From positions 1 to 64,000 of the forward strand of contig NZ_CAMLMK010000002.1 of the NCBI RefSeq assembly GCF_946481155.1: DNA of 64,000 bases, written 5' to 3'. The DNA is from an uncultured Flavobacterium sp. (lineage in GTDB: Bacteria > Bacteroidota > Bacteroidia > Flavobacteriales > Flavobacteriaceae). The translations under genes were made by a program, and so were the position numbers. Below, piece by piece: positions 52,997 to 61,689 of the stretch (the first letter of the stretch is position 1; every line of letters begins with the position of its first letter). Below the pieces are notes generated by a model that saw nothing but the letters and a program-made list of their open reading frames with translations, had not been told where the DNA came from and did no database searches.

Positions 52997-55195
52997 ATGA
53001 GCAATATCCTACTTATCACACCGCCTTTTACACAGCTAAACACGCCTTACCCGGCAACGGCTTACCTAAAAGGTTTCCTTAATACCAAAAACATCGGATC
53101 TTTCCAGATGGATTTAGGTATTGAAGTGATATTGGAATTGTTCTCAAAAAAGGGCCTGCAGGATATTTTCGCCTACGCGGAAAGCAACGCCGCCAATTTC
53201 TCCGAAAACTCCCAACGCATCTTCTCTCTGCAGAATGATTACATTAAAACCATCGATTCTGTAATTGCTTTTCTTCAGGGGAATAACCCAACACTGGCAC
53301 GTCAAATCTGCTTAGACGGCTTCCTACCCGAAGCTTCACGTTTCAGTCAGATGGACGACATGGATTGGGCCTTCGGAACCATGGGGATGCAGGACAAAGC
53401 AAAGCATCTCGCAACCTTATACCTGGAAGATCTTTCTGATTTTATAGTAGAGTGTATCGATGAAAATTTCGGTTTCAGCCGCTACGCCGAACGATTAGGC
53501 CGAAGCGCCAACTCCTTCGACGAACTCTACGATTACTTACAGACGGAACCAACCTATATCGACAACATTACACTCCAACTGTTAGAAGAAAAACTAAAAT
53601 TGATAACACCGGAACTGGTCTGCTTTTCAGTGCCGTTCCCGGGGAATTTATACAGCGCTTTCCGTTGCGCGCATTTCATCAAAAAAAACTATCCCGAAAT
53701 CAAAGTCTCCATGGGCGGCGGTTTTCCAAACACAGAACTACGAGATTTAAAAGACGTCCGCGTTTTCGAATTTTTTGATTTCATCACTTTAGATGATGGC
53801 GAACTACCTGTTGAATTGCTTTACCATAACGTTTGTCATGCCAACCAGAGGGAGGAATCTCATTATAAACGTACTTTTTTATTAGAAGATCATCAGGTCG
53901 TTTTCAAAAATAACACCTTACGCCACGACTACAAGCAAAGTCACGTCGGCACACCGGATTACACGGATTTGTTACTCGAGAAATACATTTCCGTTATCGA
54001 AATCGCCAACCCGATGCACAGCTTATGGAGCGATGGCCGCTGGAACAAACTCACCATGGCACACGGCTGCTACTGGGGAAAATGTACCTTCTGCGATATT
54101 TCCCTGGATTACATAAAAGTTTATGAGCCTGTTGCGGCTAAAACTCTGGTCGACCGCATGGAAGAGCTCATTGCGCAAACCAACAACAACGGTTTTCATT
54201 TTGTAGATGAAGCTGCTCCGCCGGCCTTAATGCGAGAAGTAGCACTAGAGATTCTCCGAAGAAACTTAACGGTAACGTGGTGGACAAACATCCGCTTCGA
54301 GAAAAGTTTTACCGCGGATTTATGCGTATTGCTAAAGGCTTCCGGATGCATAGCCGTTTCCGGGGGGTTGGAAGTAGCCTCCGACCGACTATTAGAACTG
54401 ATTAAGAAAGGCGTTACCGTAGAACAGGTAGCCGTTGTAACCCGCAACTTCACCGAAGCGGGTATCATGGTGCATGCTTATTTAATGTACGGTTACCCAA
54501 CGCAAACCATTCAGGAAACAGTTGACAGTTTGGAAATGGTACGCCAATTGTTTGAAGTAGGAATCCTGCAATCCGGGTTCTGGCACCAGTTTGCCATGAC
54601 CGCACATAGTCCCGTAGGTCTGTTCCCGGAAGAATTTGGCGTGATCCCCGAAACGAACGAAATATTGTTTGCCAACAACGATATACAATTCAAAGACAAA
54701 ACAGGTATCAATCACGATAAATTCAGCTTCGGCTTAAAGAAATCATTGTTCAATTATATGCACGGTATCTGTTTCGATTATCCGCTCCAGGACTGGTTTG
54801 ATTTCAAGATTCCAAGAACCACCGTGAAACCTGATTTCATATACAATTGCTTAGAAAAAGAAAATGGTTTCAACGTAAAACCGAACGCAAAAATAGTCTG
54901 GATAGGAGGCAGGCCAATTACCGAAAGTTTTACCAAAAATAAAAAAGGCAATTCCTGGGAAATGATGAAAATGACATTCCACGACAAGCGCGAAGTTTTC
55001 GATATTACAGTAGAAAAAGAAAAAGGGGAGTGGCTATCAACGTTGTTGGAAAAAGCTGCTGCCACAAATGAGAAGAAGTTAACCTTCAGCGAAGTGAAGA
55101 CTCATTATGAAAACGCCAGCCTTGAAGATTTCGAACTATTCTGGTATTCCAAACAGCTGAATGTCTTACGGGATTATGGGCTGCTTGTGCTCTAA
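52997..55195 (+). CDS. Radical SAM protein with B12-binding-like N-terminus and CX4CX2C motif
   Basis: The 732-residue protein has an N-terminal Rossmann-like region (LLITPPFTQLNTPYPATAYL ... VSMGGGFPNTEL, 1-290) resembling B12-binding radical SAM proteins but without a DxHxxG motif. The radical SAM barrel (about 345-570) carries HGCYWGKCTFCD: cysteines 358, 363 and 366, spaced CX4CX2C instead of the usual CX3CX2C. It continues with GFHFVDEAAPPALM, GGLEVASDRLLELIKKGV and HAYLMYGYPTQTIQET. The C-terminal 150 residues are unrecognised. Many codons end in C, more than in the neighbours. The substrate is unknown. Confidence 0.88.
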   Translation: MSNILLITPPFTQLNTPYPATAYLKGFLNTKNIGSFQMDLGIEVILELFSKKGLQDIFAYAESNAANFSENSQRIFSLQNDYIKTIDSVIAFLQGNNPTLARQICLDGFLPEASRFSQMDDMDWAFGTMGMQDKAKHLATLYLEDLSDFIVECIDENFGFSRYAERLGRSANSFDELYDYLQTEPTYIDNITLQLLEEKLKLITPELVCFSVPFPGNLYSAFRCAHFIKKNYPEIKVSMGGGFPNTELRDLKDVRVFEFFDFITLDDGELPVELLYHNVCHANQREESHYKRTFLLEDHQVVFKNNTLRHDYKQSHVGTPDYTDLLLEKYISVIEIANPMHSLWSDGRWNKLTMAHGCYWGKCTFCDISLDYIKVYEPVAAKTLVDRMEELIAQTNNNGFHFVDEAAPPALMREVALEILRRNLTVTWWTNIRFEKSFTADLCVLLKASGCIAVSGGLEVASDRLLELIKKGVTVEQVAVVTRNFTEAGIMVHAYLMYGYPTQTIQETVDSLEMVRQLFEVGILQSGFWHQFAMTAHSPVGLFPEEFGVIPETNEILFANNDIQFKDKTGINHDKFSFGLKKSLFNYMHGICFDYPLQDWFDFKIPRTTVKPDFIYNCLEKENGFNVKPNAKIVWIGGRPITESFTKNKKGNSWEMMKMTFHDKREVFDITVEKEKGEWLSTLLEKAAATNEKKLTFSEVKTHYENASLEDFELFWYSKQLNVLRDYGLLVL

Positions 55196-55200
55196 ATACA

Positions 55201-55238
55201 AAAAATCCCTACATGGGGTCAGTTATGTAGGGATTTTT
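55201..55238. terminator. Bidirectional terminator radical SAM / YfbU
   Basis: Stem AAAAATCCCTACAT / ATGTAGGGATTTTT with a 10-base loop. Confidence 0.85.
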
Positions 55239-55270
55239 CGATGAGTGAAAATAATAGTATATTCACATCA

Positions 55271-55831
55271 TTATCTTACAAGTTGTATGGCTCTTTCTTT
55301 TTTAGGATTTGCGATCATATCAATTAGGTTTTCCAGATCTTCTTTTGTCATGTGATATTGGTCATTATCTAATAGATAGTTTTGGTAATCCAACATTTTC
55401 TGATATTTCGGTAAAGTGAACGGACTATGTGAATTTACGTATTCACCTCTGTATTCACGCCAGATTTTCATTCGGTCAACCATGAACATCATATAGTGAT
55501 AGTGTGGGTCGTTATTGGCATCAAAGCCCTCGAATTTTATTTTCTCCAGATCAAATTCAGCACGCTCGTCTGCTGTCAGTTCTCCAATCGCAGTATTGAT
55601 TCTTCGGTACATGTTCAGAATTTGACTTGTCTCTTCGCAGATTTCAATCGGAATTTCTTCAGTATCTACATCAAAGATTTCGAAGTATTGCTCTGTGTAT
55701 CCGTTTTCCAGGATTTCGATTTTCGTTTGATAATCTTCAGTATCCACACCCTCGCCTCCAAGTTTAGAAAGTATTTTGAATTGGTTGGCTAAAATTTGTC
55801 TCTCAACTATTGATAATGTTTCTGGTATCAT
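55271..55831 (-). CDS. YfbU family protein
   Basis: The 186-residue protein matches the E. coli YfbU pattern: RQILANQFKILSKLGG, KIEILENGYTEQYFEIFD, MYRRINTAIGEL, KFEGFDANNDPHYHYMMFMVDRM, LPKYQKMLDYQNYLLDNDQYHMTKEDLENLIDMI. YfbU is helical and has been linked to toxicity or cell death on over-expression in E. coli. Its function here is unknown. Confidence 0.85.
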   Translation of the reverse strand: MIPETLSIVERQILANQFKILSKLGGEGVDTEDYQTKIEILENGYTEQYFEIFDVDTEEIPIEICEETSQILNMYRRINTAIGELTADERAEFDLEKIKFEGFDANNDPHYHYMMFMVDRMKIWREYRGEYVNSHSPFTLPKYQKMLDYQNYLLDNDQYHMTKEDLENLIDMIANPKKERAIQLVR

Positions 55832-56003
55832 AATCTTCGCTTTTAGTGGTTAAACAGAGTTTTATGTTTAAATTGACCGTATTCTGCGATTAACAAAACA
55901 GCATAAAATTCATATTACAATATTATGAACGTTTCAAAGAATCGGATTGTGGTTTTTCCGCACTAATTGTTAAAAATATAAGCTAAGAAGTGATATTTGT
56001 TAT

Positions 56004-56696
56004 TTATTCGGGAATGCAGAACTTAAACCCAATCCCATGCAGGTTTTCAATCGATATGCCTTTTTCATTGGCTAATATTTTTCGAAGACGGGAGATGAAT
56101 ACATCCAGACTTCTTCCCATAAAATAATCATCTTCGCCCCAAAGCGAGGTCAAAATCTGTTCTCTTTTAAGAACTTCATTTTTATTGTCAAGGAATAATT
56201 TAAGCAATTCGGCTTCCCTTTGCGTAAGGTTAATTTTCTCCGAATCATTAAAAACGAAGTAATTTTTGCTGTCGAAGAAATACTTTCCAACCGTATAAAT
56301 CGATTTCTCAACACCATTAGTGCTCTTTTGGGAACGTTTCAGGAAAATCTCAATCTTCAGAAGAAGTTCCTCGATGCTGAAAGGCTTTATCAGATAATCA
56401 TCAGCACCCAAACGTAATCCTTTTATGCGGTCTTCTTTAAGTGTTTTGGCAGAAAGAAAGATGATCGGAATATCCGTATTAGCCTTTCTGATTTCGGTGG
56501 CCAATTCAAAGCCGTCCATCTTCGGGAGCATAATATCGAGAATACAGATGTCGAAGTGTTCTTTCTTAAAAGCTTCCAGACATAAATCACCATGTGTACA
56601 ATGTGTCACTGCATACTGATGCTGTTCCAGATTGTCTTTGGTTAAAAATGCCAAAGTTTCATCATCTTCGGCATAAAGAATTTTGAATGTCTGCAT
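56004..56696 (-). CDS. OmpR-family response regulator
   Basis: A 230-residue regulator with receiver (acidic pair at 10-12, phospho-Asp54 in CILDIMLPKMDG, then PIIFLSAKT and DDYLIKPF) and a C-terminal OmpR winged helix (NLTQREAELLKLFLD, RSLDVFISRLRKIL). Its start overlaps the kinase stop by one base. The pair is similar in layout to the RprXY system of Bacteroidetes. Confidence 0.95.
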   Translation of the reverse strand: MQTFKILYAEDDETLAFLTKDNLEQHQYAVTHCTHGDLCLEAFKKEHFDICILDIMLPKMDGFELATEIRKANTDIPIIFLSAKTLKEDRIKGLRLGADDYLIKPFSIEELLLKIEIFLKRSQKSTNGVEKSIYTVGKYFFDSKNYFVFNDSEKINLTQREAELLKLFLDNKNEVLKREQILTSLWGEDDYFMGRSLDVFISRLRKILANEKGISIENLHGIGFKFCIPE

Positions 56697-57955
56697 TATT
56701 TTACCGGTATTAAAAGTGTAACAGTAATTCCTTTGTCTGCATTATTTGCTGCGGATATCTTCCAATTGTGCAGGTTGCATATTTTTTTTACATAATACAA
56801 TCCCAACCCGAAACCATTAACTTCATTGCTTTTGGCGGAAGGGATTCTGTAGAACTTATCAAAGATAAACGAAATATTTTTTCCGGAAACCCCAATGCCA
56901 TTGTCGATAAACTCAATTTTTAACGCCTGATTTTGTTCTGTTAACCGGATAGTGATTTCGGGTTGGCCTTCGCAATATTTGATGGAATTGTCTATCAGGT
57001 TATAAACGAGATTCGTGAAATGGAATTCATCGGCTTCGATCAGATAGTCTTTTGCTTCAGCTGCAATTCTTACTACTGTGGAAGGGTATTTCAGCTGGAT
57101 GTTCTCGATGACCGAAGTCAGAATAGGAACGATGGAAATTTCCTTTTTATCCAGAATCAAAGGCGAATTGTCGGATTTTGCAATGTTGAGGATCTTTTCG
57201 ATATGGCTGTTCAGTTTCTTACTTTGATCAACAATAATCCCGGTATATTTCTCGAGTTTATCATCCGATTTTATCTTCTCCTGTGTCAGCAGATAATTCG
57301 AGGCAATCAAGATGGAAGACAATGGCGTCTTGAATTCATGCGTCATATTATTGATGAAATCCCGTTGCAGTTCGGAATATTTCTTCTGCTGTAAGAGCGT
57401 GAAAATAGAATACACATACACCAGTAAAATCACAATCAGCGCCAGCGAAAGCACAAACCAGAACTTCATTGAACTAAACAGGTAACTGGTCTCATTTGGG
57501 AAACGGATGGCGAAATAATAAACCAGATTCTTATGCTTAGGAAAATAAACAGACGGCTTGGTTTTCGATTTATCAGAAAAGGAAATATAATTGCCATATA
57601 CCATTTCGTCACTGTGGCAATTGTACATGGCATATTCGAAATCCGTGGTAATGTTTATTTTCTCGAATTCCGTCTTTAAATAATACTCGAGGATTTCGGG
57701 ATCAAAATCGTTTTCAACATTTACGATATAATAATCGTTGGAAATTTTCTGCACCGGATTCTCGGAGGGCAGATCGCTATTTGTTCCTTCGTATAGTTTT
57801 TTAGCAACCTCTAATAAAGCAATATGTGCCTTCTGGCTGAATTTTTTCTCTTCAAGTGTAAAAGCCTGCTTCGTCCAGAGTAATTGCGCTACAAGAATCC
57901 CAATGATCGCCACCAGGCCAAGAACAATTATCGTATTTAGTTTGTTTATTTTCAA
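56696..57955 (-). CDS. Sensor histidine kinase
   Basis: A 419-residue membrane kinase with two membrane segments (about 8-27 and 165-186) and a periplasmic sensor domain of about 135 residues between them. His206 lies in MTHEFKTPLSS; the ATPase has YNLIDNSIKYCEG (N box), EFIDNGIGV (G1), FDKFYRIPS and GFGLGLYYVKKI (G2). It is translated with the downstream response regulator; the signal is unknown. Confidence 0.95.
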   Translation of the reverse strand: MKINKLNTIIVLGLVAIIGILVAQLLWTKQAFTLEEKKFSQKAHIALLEVAKKLYEGTNSDLPSENPVQKISNDYYIVNVENDFDPEILEYYLKTEFEKINITTDFEYAMYNCHSDEMVYGNYISFSDKSKTKPSVYFPKHKNLVYYFAIRFPNETSYLFSSMKFWFVLSLALIVILLVYVYSIFTLLQQKKYSELQRDFINNMTHEFKTPLSSILIASNYLLTQEKIKSDDKLEKYTGIIVDQSKKLNSHIEKILNIAKSDNSPLILDKKEISIVPILTSVIENIQLKYPSTVVRIAAEAKDYLIEADEFHFTNLVYNLIDNSIKYCEGQPEITIRLTEQNQALKIEFIDNGIGVSGKNISFIFDKFYRIPSAKSNEVNGFGLGLYYVKKICNLHNWKISAANNADKGITVTLLIPVK

Positions 57956-58071
57956 AGATTCCTAGTTTTTTGATACTGTAATATTAGGCAAAATTTAGCT
58001 TCCATTCTTGTGTTAACAACTCATTAACAAACGTTAGATACTGCTTAACAAAGGGATGCAGGGATTAGTGC

Positions 58072-58079
58072 TACTTTTG
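58072..58079 (+). promoter_or_regulatory. -7 box of DUF1573 gene
   Basis: TACTTTTG, 48 bases before the ATG at 58128; divergent from the kinase gene. Confidence 0.5.
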
Positions 58080-58127
58080 AAATGTTCAAACCAACGAACA
58101 ATCAATCTAATTTAAAAAACGAATATT

Positions 58128-58532
58128 ATGAAATCAATTAAAATTTCTCTTTTGGCCCTGACATTTGGTTTAATGTCATTTTCCGGAGTTTCAATCATCA
58201 AACCTTCTGTAGTGACTGTTGGAGACAGTACTTCCGTAAAATGGAAAAGCGAGGTAATCGATTTAGGTGAAATTCCGCAAGGAAAACCGGTTACTATCGA
58301 TTTTGAATTTACTAATGTAGGTAAAGAAGCAGTAATCATTACAAATGTACAGGCTTCCTGCGGTTGTACCGCTACGGATTATACCCGTGAGCCGGTGGCA
58401 CCCGGAAAAAAAGCTACTATAAAAGCTACTTTCAATGCTGCGGCAAAAGGAGCGTTCTCTAAAACGGTAACCGTTACCACAAACGCAGATAAGGCTCCTA
58501 AAATGCTTAGTTTTAAAGGAACAGTAAAATAA
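58128..58532 (+). CDS. DUF1573 domain protein
   Basis: A 134-residue secreted protein with signal peptide (about 1-22) and an immunoglobulin-like DUF1573 domain: SVKWKSEVIDLGEIPQGKPV, FEFTNVGKEAVIITNVQASC, GCTATDYTREPVAPGKKATI and SKTVTVTTN. Such domains are widespread in Bacteroidetes envelope proteins. It is divergent from the two-component genes and may be one of their targets. Confidence 0.92.
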   Translation: MKSIKISLLALTFGLMSFSGVSIIKPSVVTVGDSTSVKWKSEVIDLGEIPQGKPVTIDFEFTNVGKEAVIITNVQASCGCTATDYTREPVAPGKKATIKATFNAAAKGAFSKTVTVTTNADKAPKMLSFKGTVK

Positions 58533-58552
58533 TTATACGGTTGATTATTTAT

Positions 58553-58595
58553 ATAAAAAATCCCCACAGCTATCAGGTTGTGGGGATTTTACTTT
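58553..58595. terminator. Bidirectional terminator DUF1573 / CpxP-like gene
   Basis: Stem AAAATCCCCACA / TGTGGGGATTTT (one wobble or bulge), A and T runs on both sides. Confidence 0.85.
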
Positions 58596-58609
58596 TTTAA
58601 AGAAACAAT

Positions 58610-59053
58610 TTATCTTTCTTTAAGCAATGCTGTAAATTTTTCTTTTTGATCCTTAGTAAGGAAACTCATAATCTGGCGGTCTGTCGCGTCCAATGTTGCC
58701 TGTTGCTCCAGTGCTTTATTTTCTTCAGAATCTTCTTTTGCTGCTATGGCTACTTGCTTTTTCTGACTGTCGATCAGCGTGTTGGTAATAACAATTACCT
58801 GAAGCTCGTCCAGATTTAATCGTGTTTTTAACTTCTCGACGGTCTTGGCAATCGTTTCTTCCCTGAGTTTGTCCTTTGATTCTTTGGACAATTTGGAAGT
58901 GTCCGTAAGCGGCATGTTTTTTCTTCTTCCGTACCCACTCGGGCCGTATCCATTGTAAACACTATATGGATCGCTGTAAACGTCCTGCGCGGCTGCTTCC
59001 GTGGCAGAAAATAAAAGCAAGGCGATCGCTACTGTTTTTTGTATTAGGTTCAT
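58610..59053 (-). CDS. CpxP/Spy-like periplasmic protein
   Basis: The 147-residue protein has a signal peptide ending AAAQ, a Tyr/Gly-rich stretch (YSDPYSVYNGYGPSGYGRR) and a helical C-terminus (KLKTRLNLDELQVIVITN ... RQIMSFLTKDQKEKFTALL) with the LxxxQ/TxxQKEKF pattern of Spy/CpxP-like chaperones. Likely a periplasmic folding or stress protein. Confidence 0.75.
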   Translation of the reverse strand: MNLIQKTVAIALLLFSATEAAAQDVYSDPYSVYNGYGPSGYGRRKNMPLTDTSKLSKESKDKLREETIAKTVEKLKTRLNLDELQVIVITNTLIDSQKKQVAIAAKEDSEENKALEQQATLDATDRQIMSFLTKDQKEKFTALLKER

Positions 59054-59130
59054 GCAATCAGTTTGATTATGAGCCGATAAAAATACGCTTTTTTTAGGAA
59101 AAGAGGCTGTGCACCTAAATTACAACTTAA

Positions 59131-60057
59131 TTACTTTACAAGACGAACGCTTTTCATAATCAGGGCTTCGTATGCAAATAGCTTATGAAAATCGAAACTC
59201 ACTCTTTCATAGCCCTGTTTTCTCCATTGGGAACCCCAGGAGTTTTTAATTATAAATCCTTCCGAATCATAACCAATGATAGTTACTACATGACCGTTAT
59301 ACTGATTTTTGTTTGCATCAGATTTTAGTACTGTATATTCTCCTTTTGCAATCCTGTCGGCAAGATCAGGTACACTGTTTTTTAATACGGAATACTGATA
59401 CATCTTTCCGTCGGGCGCTTGGATGTTATAGCCGAGGTCAGGTGTTATTGAAGTAAAATTAACGGAAGGATAAGCCGCCCATGCGGGAGCATATAAATTG
59501 TAACTCACGGGAATAGCCCGAACACTGCCACTCAGCAGCAGTTTAAGATATTCCACATTTTGCGAGGAGGCTCCGTCAAGGTATTCAGCCTGGTTTAGGA
59601 AAATTTTTGCTTTTCCTCTGTATTTCATTATCATTTCCACAAAGCCGAGGTCGCCTTCATATAAATATTTTACAAGCTCAGTGTCTGAAGGATGCCATGT
59701 TTTAGTAGCCTCCGGATTATAAGGAAGGTCTTCTTCCATAATAGCACCATCGGTTTGCAGTCTTTCAACATACTTTTTAAGGAATTGTCCCTTTTCCGTT
59801 GGTTCGCCTTTGACATAATCATAGGCTTTTTGCGCTCCATAAAGATACTTTTCGCTTAGATCCTTTGGCGCTCCATCGAAAGTTTCCAAAGCAGCTGCAA
59901 TTCCAAAAGCACTGCAGGTGTTCCTCATCCCTTGGTTCTTAACAGGAGTCTGGTATTTCCAGTGAATTTTGCCGAATAAATCATCAGGCGAAGTCAGGGC
60001 TGTTTGCTGTCCAATAGCTGTAAGAGGCAGCAATAAAAAAATAAAAAGCGTTTTCAT
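59131..60057 (-). CDS. Papain-like (C1 family) peptidase
   Basis: A secreted 308-residue protease, signal peptide MKTLFIFLLLPLTAIGQQ. The catalytic residues are seen in order: Gln42 and Cys48 in VKNQGMRNTCSAFGIA, His in NQYNGHVVTIIGYD, and Asn in GFIIKNSWGSQWRKQGYERV. There is no long pro-region, and no C-terminal sorting domain, so it probably stays in the periplasm. Confidence 0.93.
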   Translation of the reverse strand: MKTLFIFLLLPLTAIGQQTALTSPDDLFGKIHWKYQTPVKNQGMRNTCSAFGIAAALETFDGAPKDLSEKYLYGAQKAYDYVKGEPTEKGQFLKKYVERLQTDGAIMEEDLPYNPEATKTWHPSDTELVKYLYEGDLGFVEMIMKYRGKAKIFLNQAEYLDGASSQNVEYLKLLLSGSVRAIPVSYNLYAPAWAAYPSVNFTSITPDLGYNIQAPDGKMYQYSVLKNSVPDLADRIAKGEYTVLKSDANKNQYNGHVVTIIGYDSEGFIIKNSWGSQWRKQGYERVSFDFHKLFAYEALIMKSVRLVK

Positions 60058-60157
60058 TTTTTACAATTTTAAGGTTTTGGTATCTTAAAGTTAATGAAAA
60101 CGCTCAGTATTTTACTACAATAATATGATAAATTTTTTATAAAAATAAGGAAGTGAA

Positions 60158-61474
60158 TTAATTCACCGGCTCGCCATATAGGTCAAACTCAGTAGCTTCC
60201 GTAATTTTAATGTTTACGAAGTCACCGGTTTTCACATAATATTTTGCTGCATCGATCAAAACCTCGTTGTCAACATCCGGGCTGTCGAATTCCGTTCTTC
60301 CTACAAAATGACCGCCTTCTTTACGGTCGATGATGCATTTGAATACTTTTCCGACTTTCTCCTGGTTCATATCCCATGAAATCTGCGACTGTAATTCCAT
60401 AATTTCATTGGCACGGGCCTGTTTCACTTCGTCCGGTACATCATCTTCCAATAAATAAGCGTGTGTGTTTTCTTCATGAGAATAGGCAAAACAACCCATT
60501 CGGTCAAACTTCATTTCCTGAACAAAATCTTTCAGGATATTAAAATCTTCCTGAGTTTCTCCAGGGTAACCTACAATTAAAGTGGTACGTATCGCCATTC
60601 CGGGAACTGCTTCACGGAATTCTTTCAATAATTTTGTCGTTTTGGCCTGAGTAGTTCCGCGACGCATTGATTTCAGGATATTATCCGAAATGTGCTGCAA
60701 CGGAATATCGATATAATTACAGATTTTAGGCTCGCGCTTCATGATTTCCAGAACATCCATCGGGAAGCCGGTAGGGAAGGCGTAATGCAAACGGATCCAT
60801 TCGATACCTTCCACTTTTACGAGATTTTCCAATAATTCGGCAAGATTTCTCTTTTTGTATAAATCCAAACCGTAATAGGTCAAATCCTGAGCGATAAGAA
60901 TTAATTCTTTCACGCCGTTTTTAGCTAAACCTTGTGCTTCTTTTACCAACTTTTCAATCGGCTGCGAAACGTGTCCGCCACGCATTAAAGGAATCGCGCA
61001 AAAACTGCACGGACGGTCACATCCTTCAGCAATTTTTAAATACGCATAGTTTTTCGGAGTAGTGGTGATTCTTTCTCCCAATAATTCATGTTTATAATCT
61101 GCACCCAATGCTTTCAGCAATAACGGTAATTCAGTTGTTCCGAAATACTGATCCACATTCGGGATTTCTTTTTCTAAATCAGGTCGGTAACGCTCCGATA
61201 AACAGCCGGTTACGAAAACCTTGTCCACCAATCCGCGTTCTTTCTTATCGGCATATTCCAAAATCATGTTTACTGATTCCGCTTTCGCATTGTCAATAAA
61301 CCCGCAAGTATTAATTACGATGATGTTTCCCTCGGTTTCTGCCGGCGCCTCATGTTCCACTTCTTTGCCACTGGCTTTCAGCTGACCCATAAGTACCTCA
61401 CTGTCATACACATTTTTAGAACACCCAAGAGTGATTACATTGATTTTGTTTTTCTTTAACGACTTGGTTCTCAT
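60158..61474 (-). CDS. rimO: Ribosomal protein S12 methylthiotransferase RimO
   Basis: The 438-residue radical SAM enzyme has N-terminal cluster ligands Cys18, Cys57 and Cys91, the radical SAM CX3CX2C at 152/156/159 (GCDRPCSFCA), IPLMRGGHVSQ typical of RimO, and a C-terminal TRAM domain (about 375-438). It methylthiolates Asp of S12. A -7 box TAATTTTG is at 61504-61511 on the minus strand. Confidence 0.95.
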   Translation of the reverse strand: MRTKSLKKNKINVITLGCSKNVYDSEVLMGQLKASGKEVEHEAPAETEGNIIVINTCGFIDNAKAESVNMILEYADKKERGLVDKVFVTGCLSERYRPDLEKEIPNVDQYFGTTELPLLLKALGADYKHELLGERITTTPKNYAYLKIAEGCDRPCSFCAIPLMRGGHVSQPIEKLVKEAQGLAKNGVKELILIAQDLTYYGLDLYKKRNLAELLENLVKVEGIEWIRLHYAFPTGFPMDVLEIMKREPKICNYIDIPLQHISDNILKSMRRGTTQAKTTKLLKEFREAVPGMAIRTTLIVGYPGETQEDFNILKDFVQEMKFDRMGCFAYSHEENTHAYLLEDDVPDEVKQARANEIMELQSQISWDMNQEKVGKVFKCIIDRKEGGHFVGRTEFDSPDVDNEVLIDAAKYYVKTGDFVNIKITEATEFDLYGEPVN

Positions 61475-61503
61475 ATATTTACGTTGCTTATTTTAGAAGT
61501 GCG

Positions 61504-61511
61504 CAAAATTA
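61504..61511 (-). promoter_or_regulatory. -7 box of rimO
   Basis: On the minus strand TAATTTTG followed by C, 29 bases before the ATG at 61474. Confidence 0.55.
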
Positions 61512-61560
61512 CGCTTTTTATAATTAGGAGCACCATCGTTTGGGAATTTTTTAAAGGTTT

Positions 61561-61621
61561 GGTCCTGCTTTCCGTTACAATCTTCCTGAAAAAGGAAGGA
61601 TTTTCTCTCCAATCAGGGCTA
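61561..61621 (+). repeat. Palindromic intergenic repeat, copy C
   Basis: A 61-base element GGTCCTGCTTTCCGTTACAA ... CCAATCAGGGCTA with inner hairpin CTTCCT / AGGAAG. Its reverse complement starts TAGCCCTGATTGGAGAGAAA, matching copies A and B in the arms. Confidence 0.7.
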
Positions 61622-61636
61622 AGGGCAAACTTCAGG

Positions 61637-61675
61637 AAATAAAAAACCACTCTGAAAGAAGAGTGGTTTTGAATA
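61637..61675 (-). terminator. Terminator of FadL-like gene
   Basis: Stem AAAACCACTCT / AGAGTGGTTTT (with A-run to the left for minus-strand use), 15 bases after the stop at 61690. Confidence 0.8.
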
Positions 61676-61689
61676 TTTGATACTCAATT

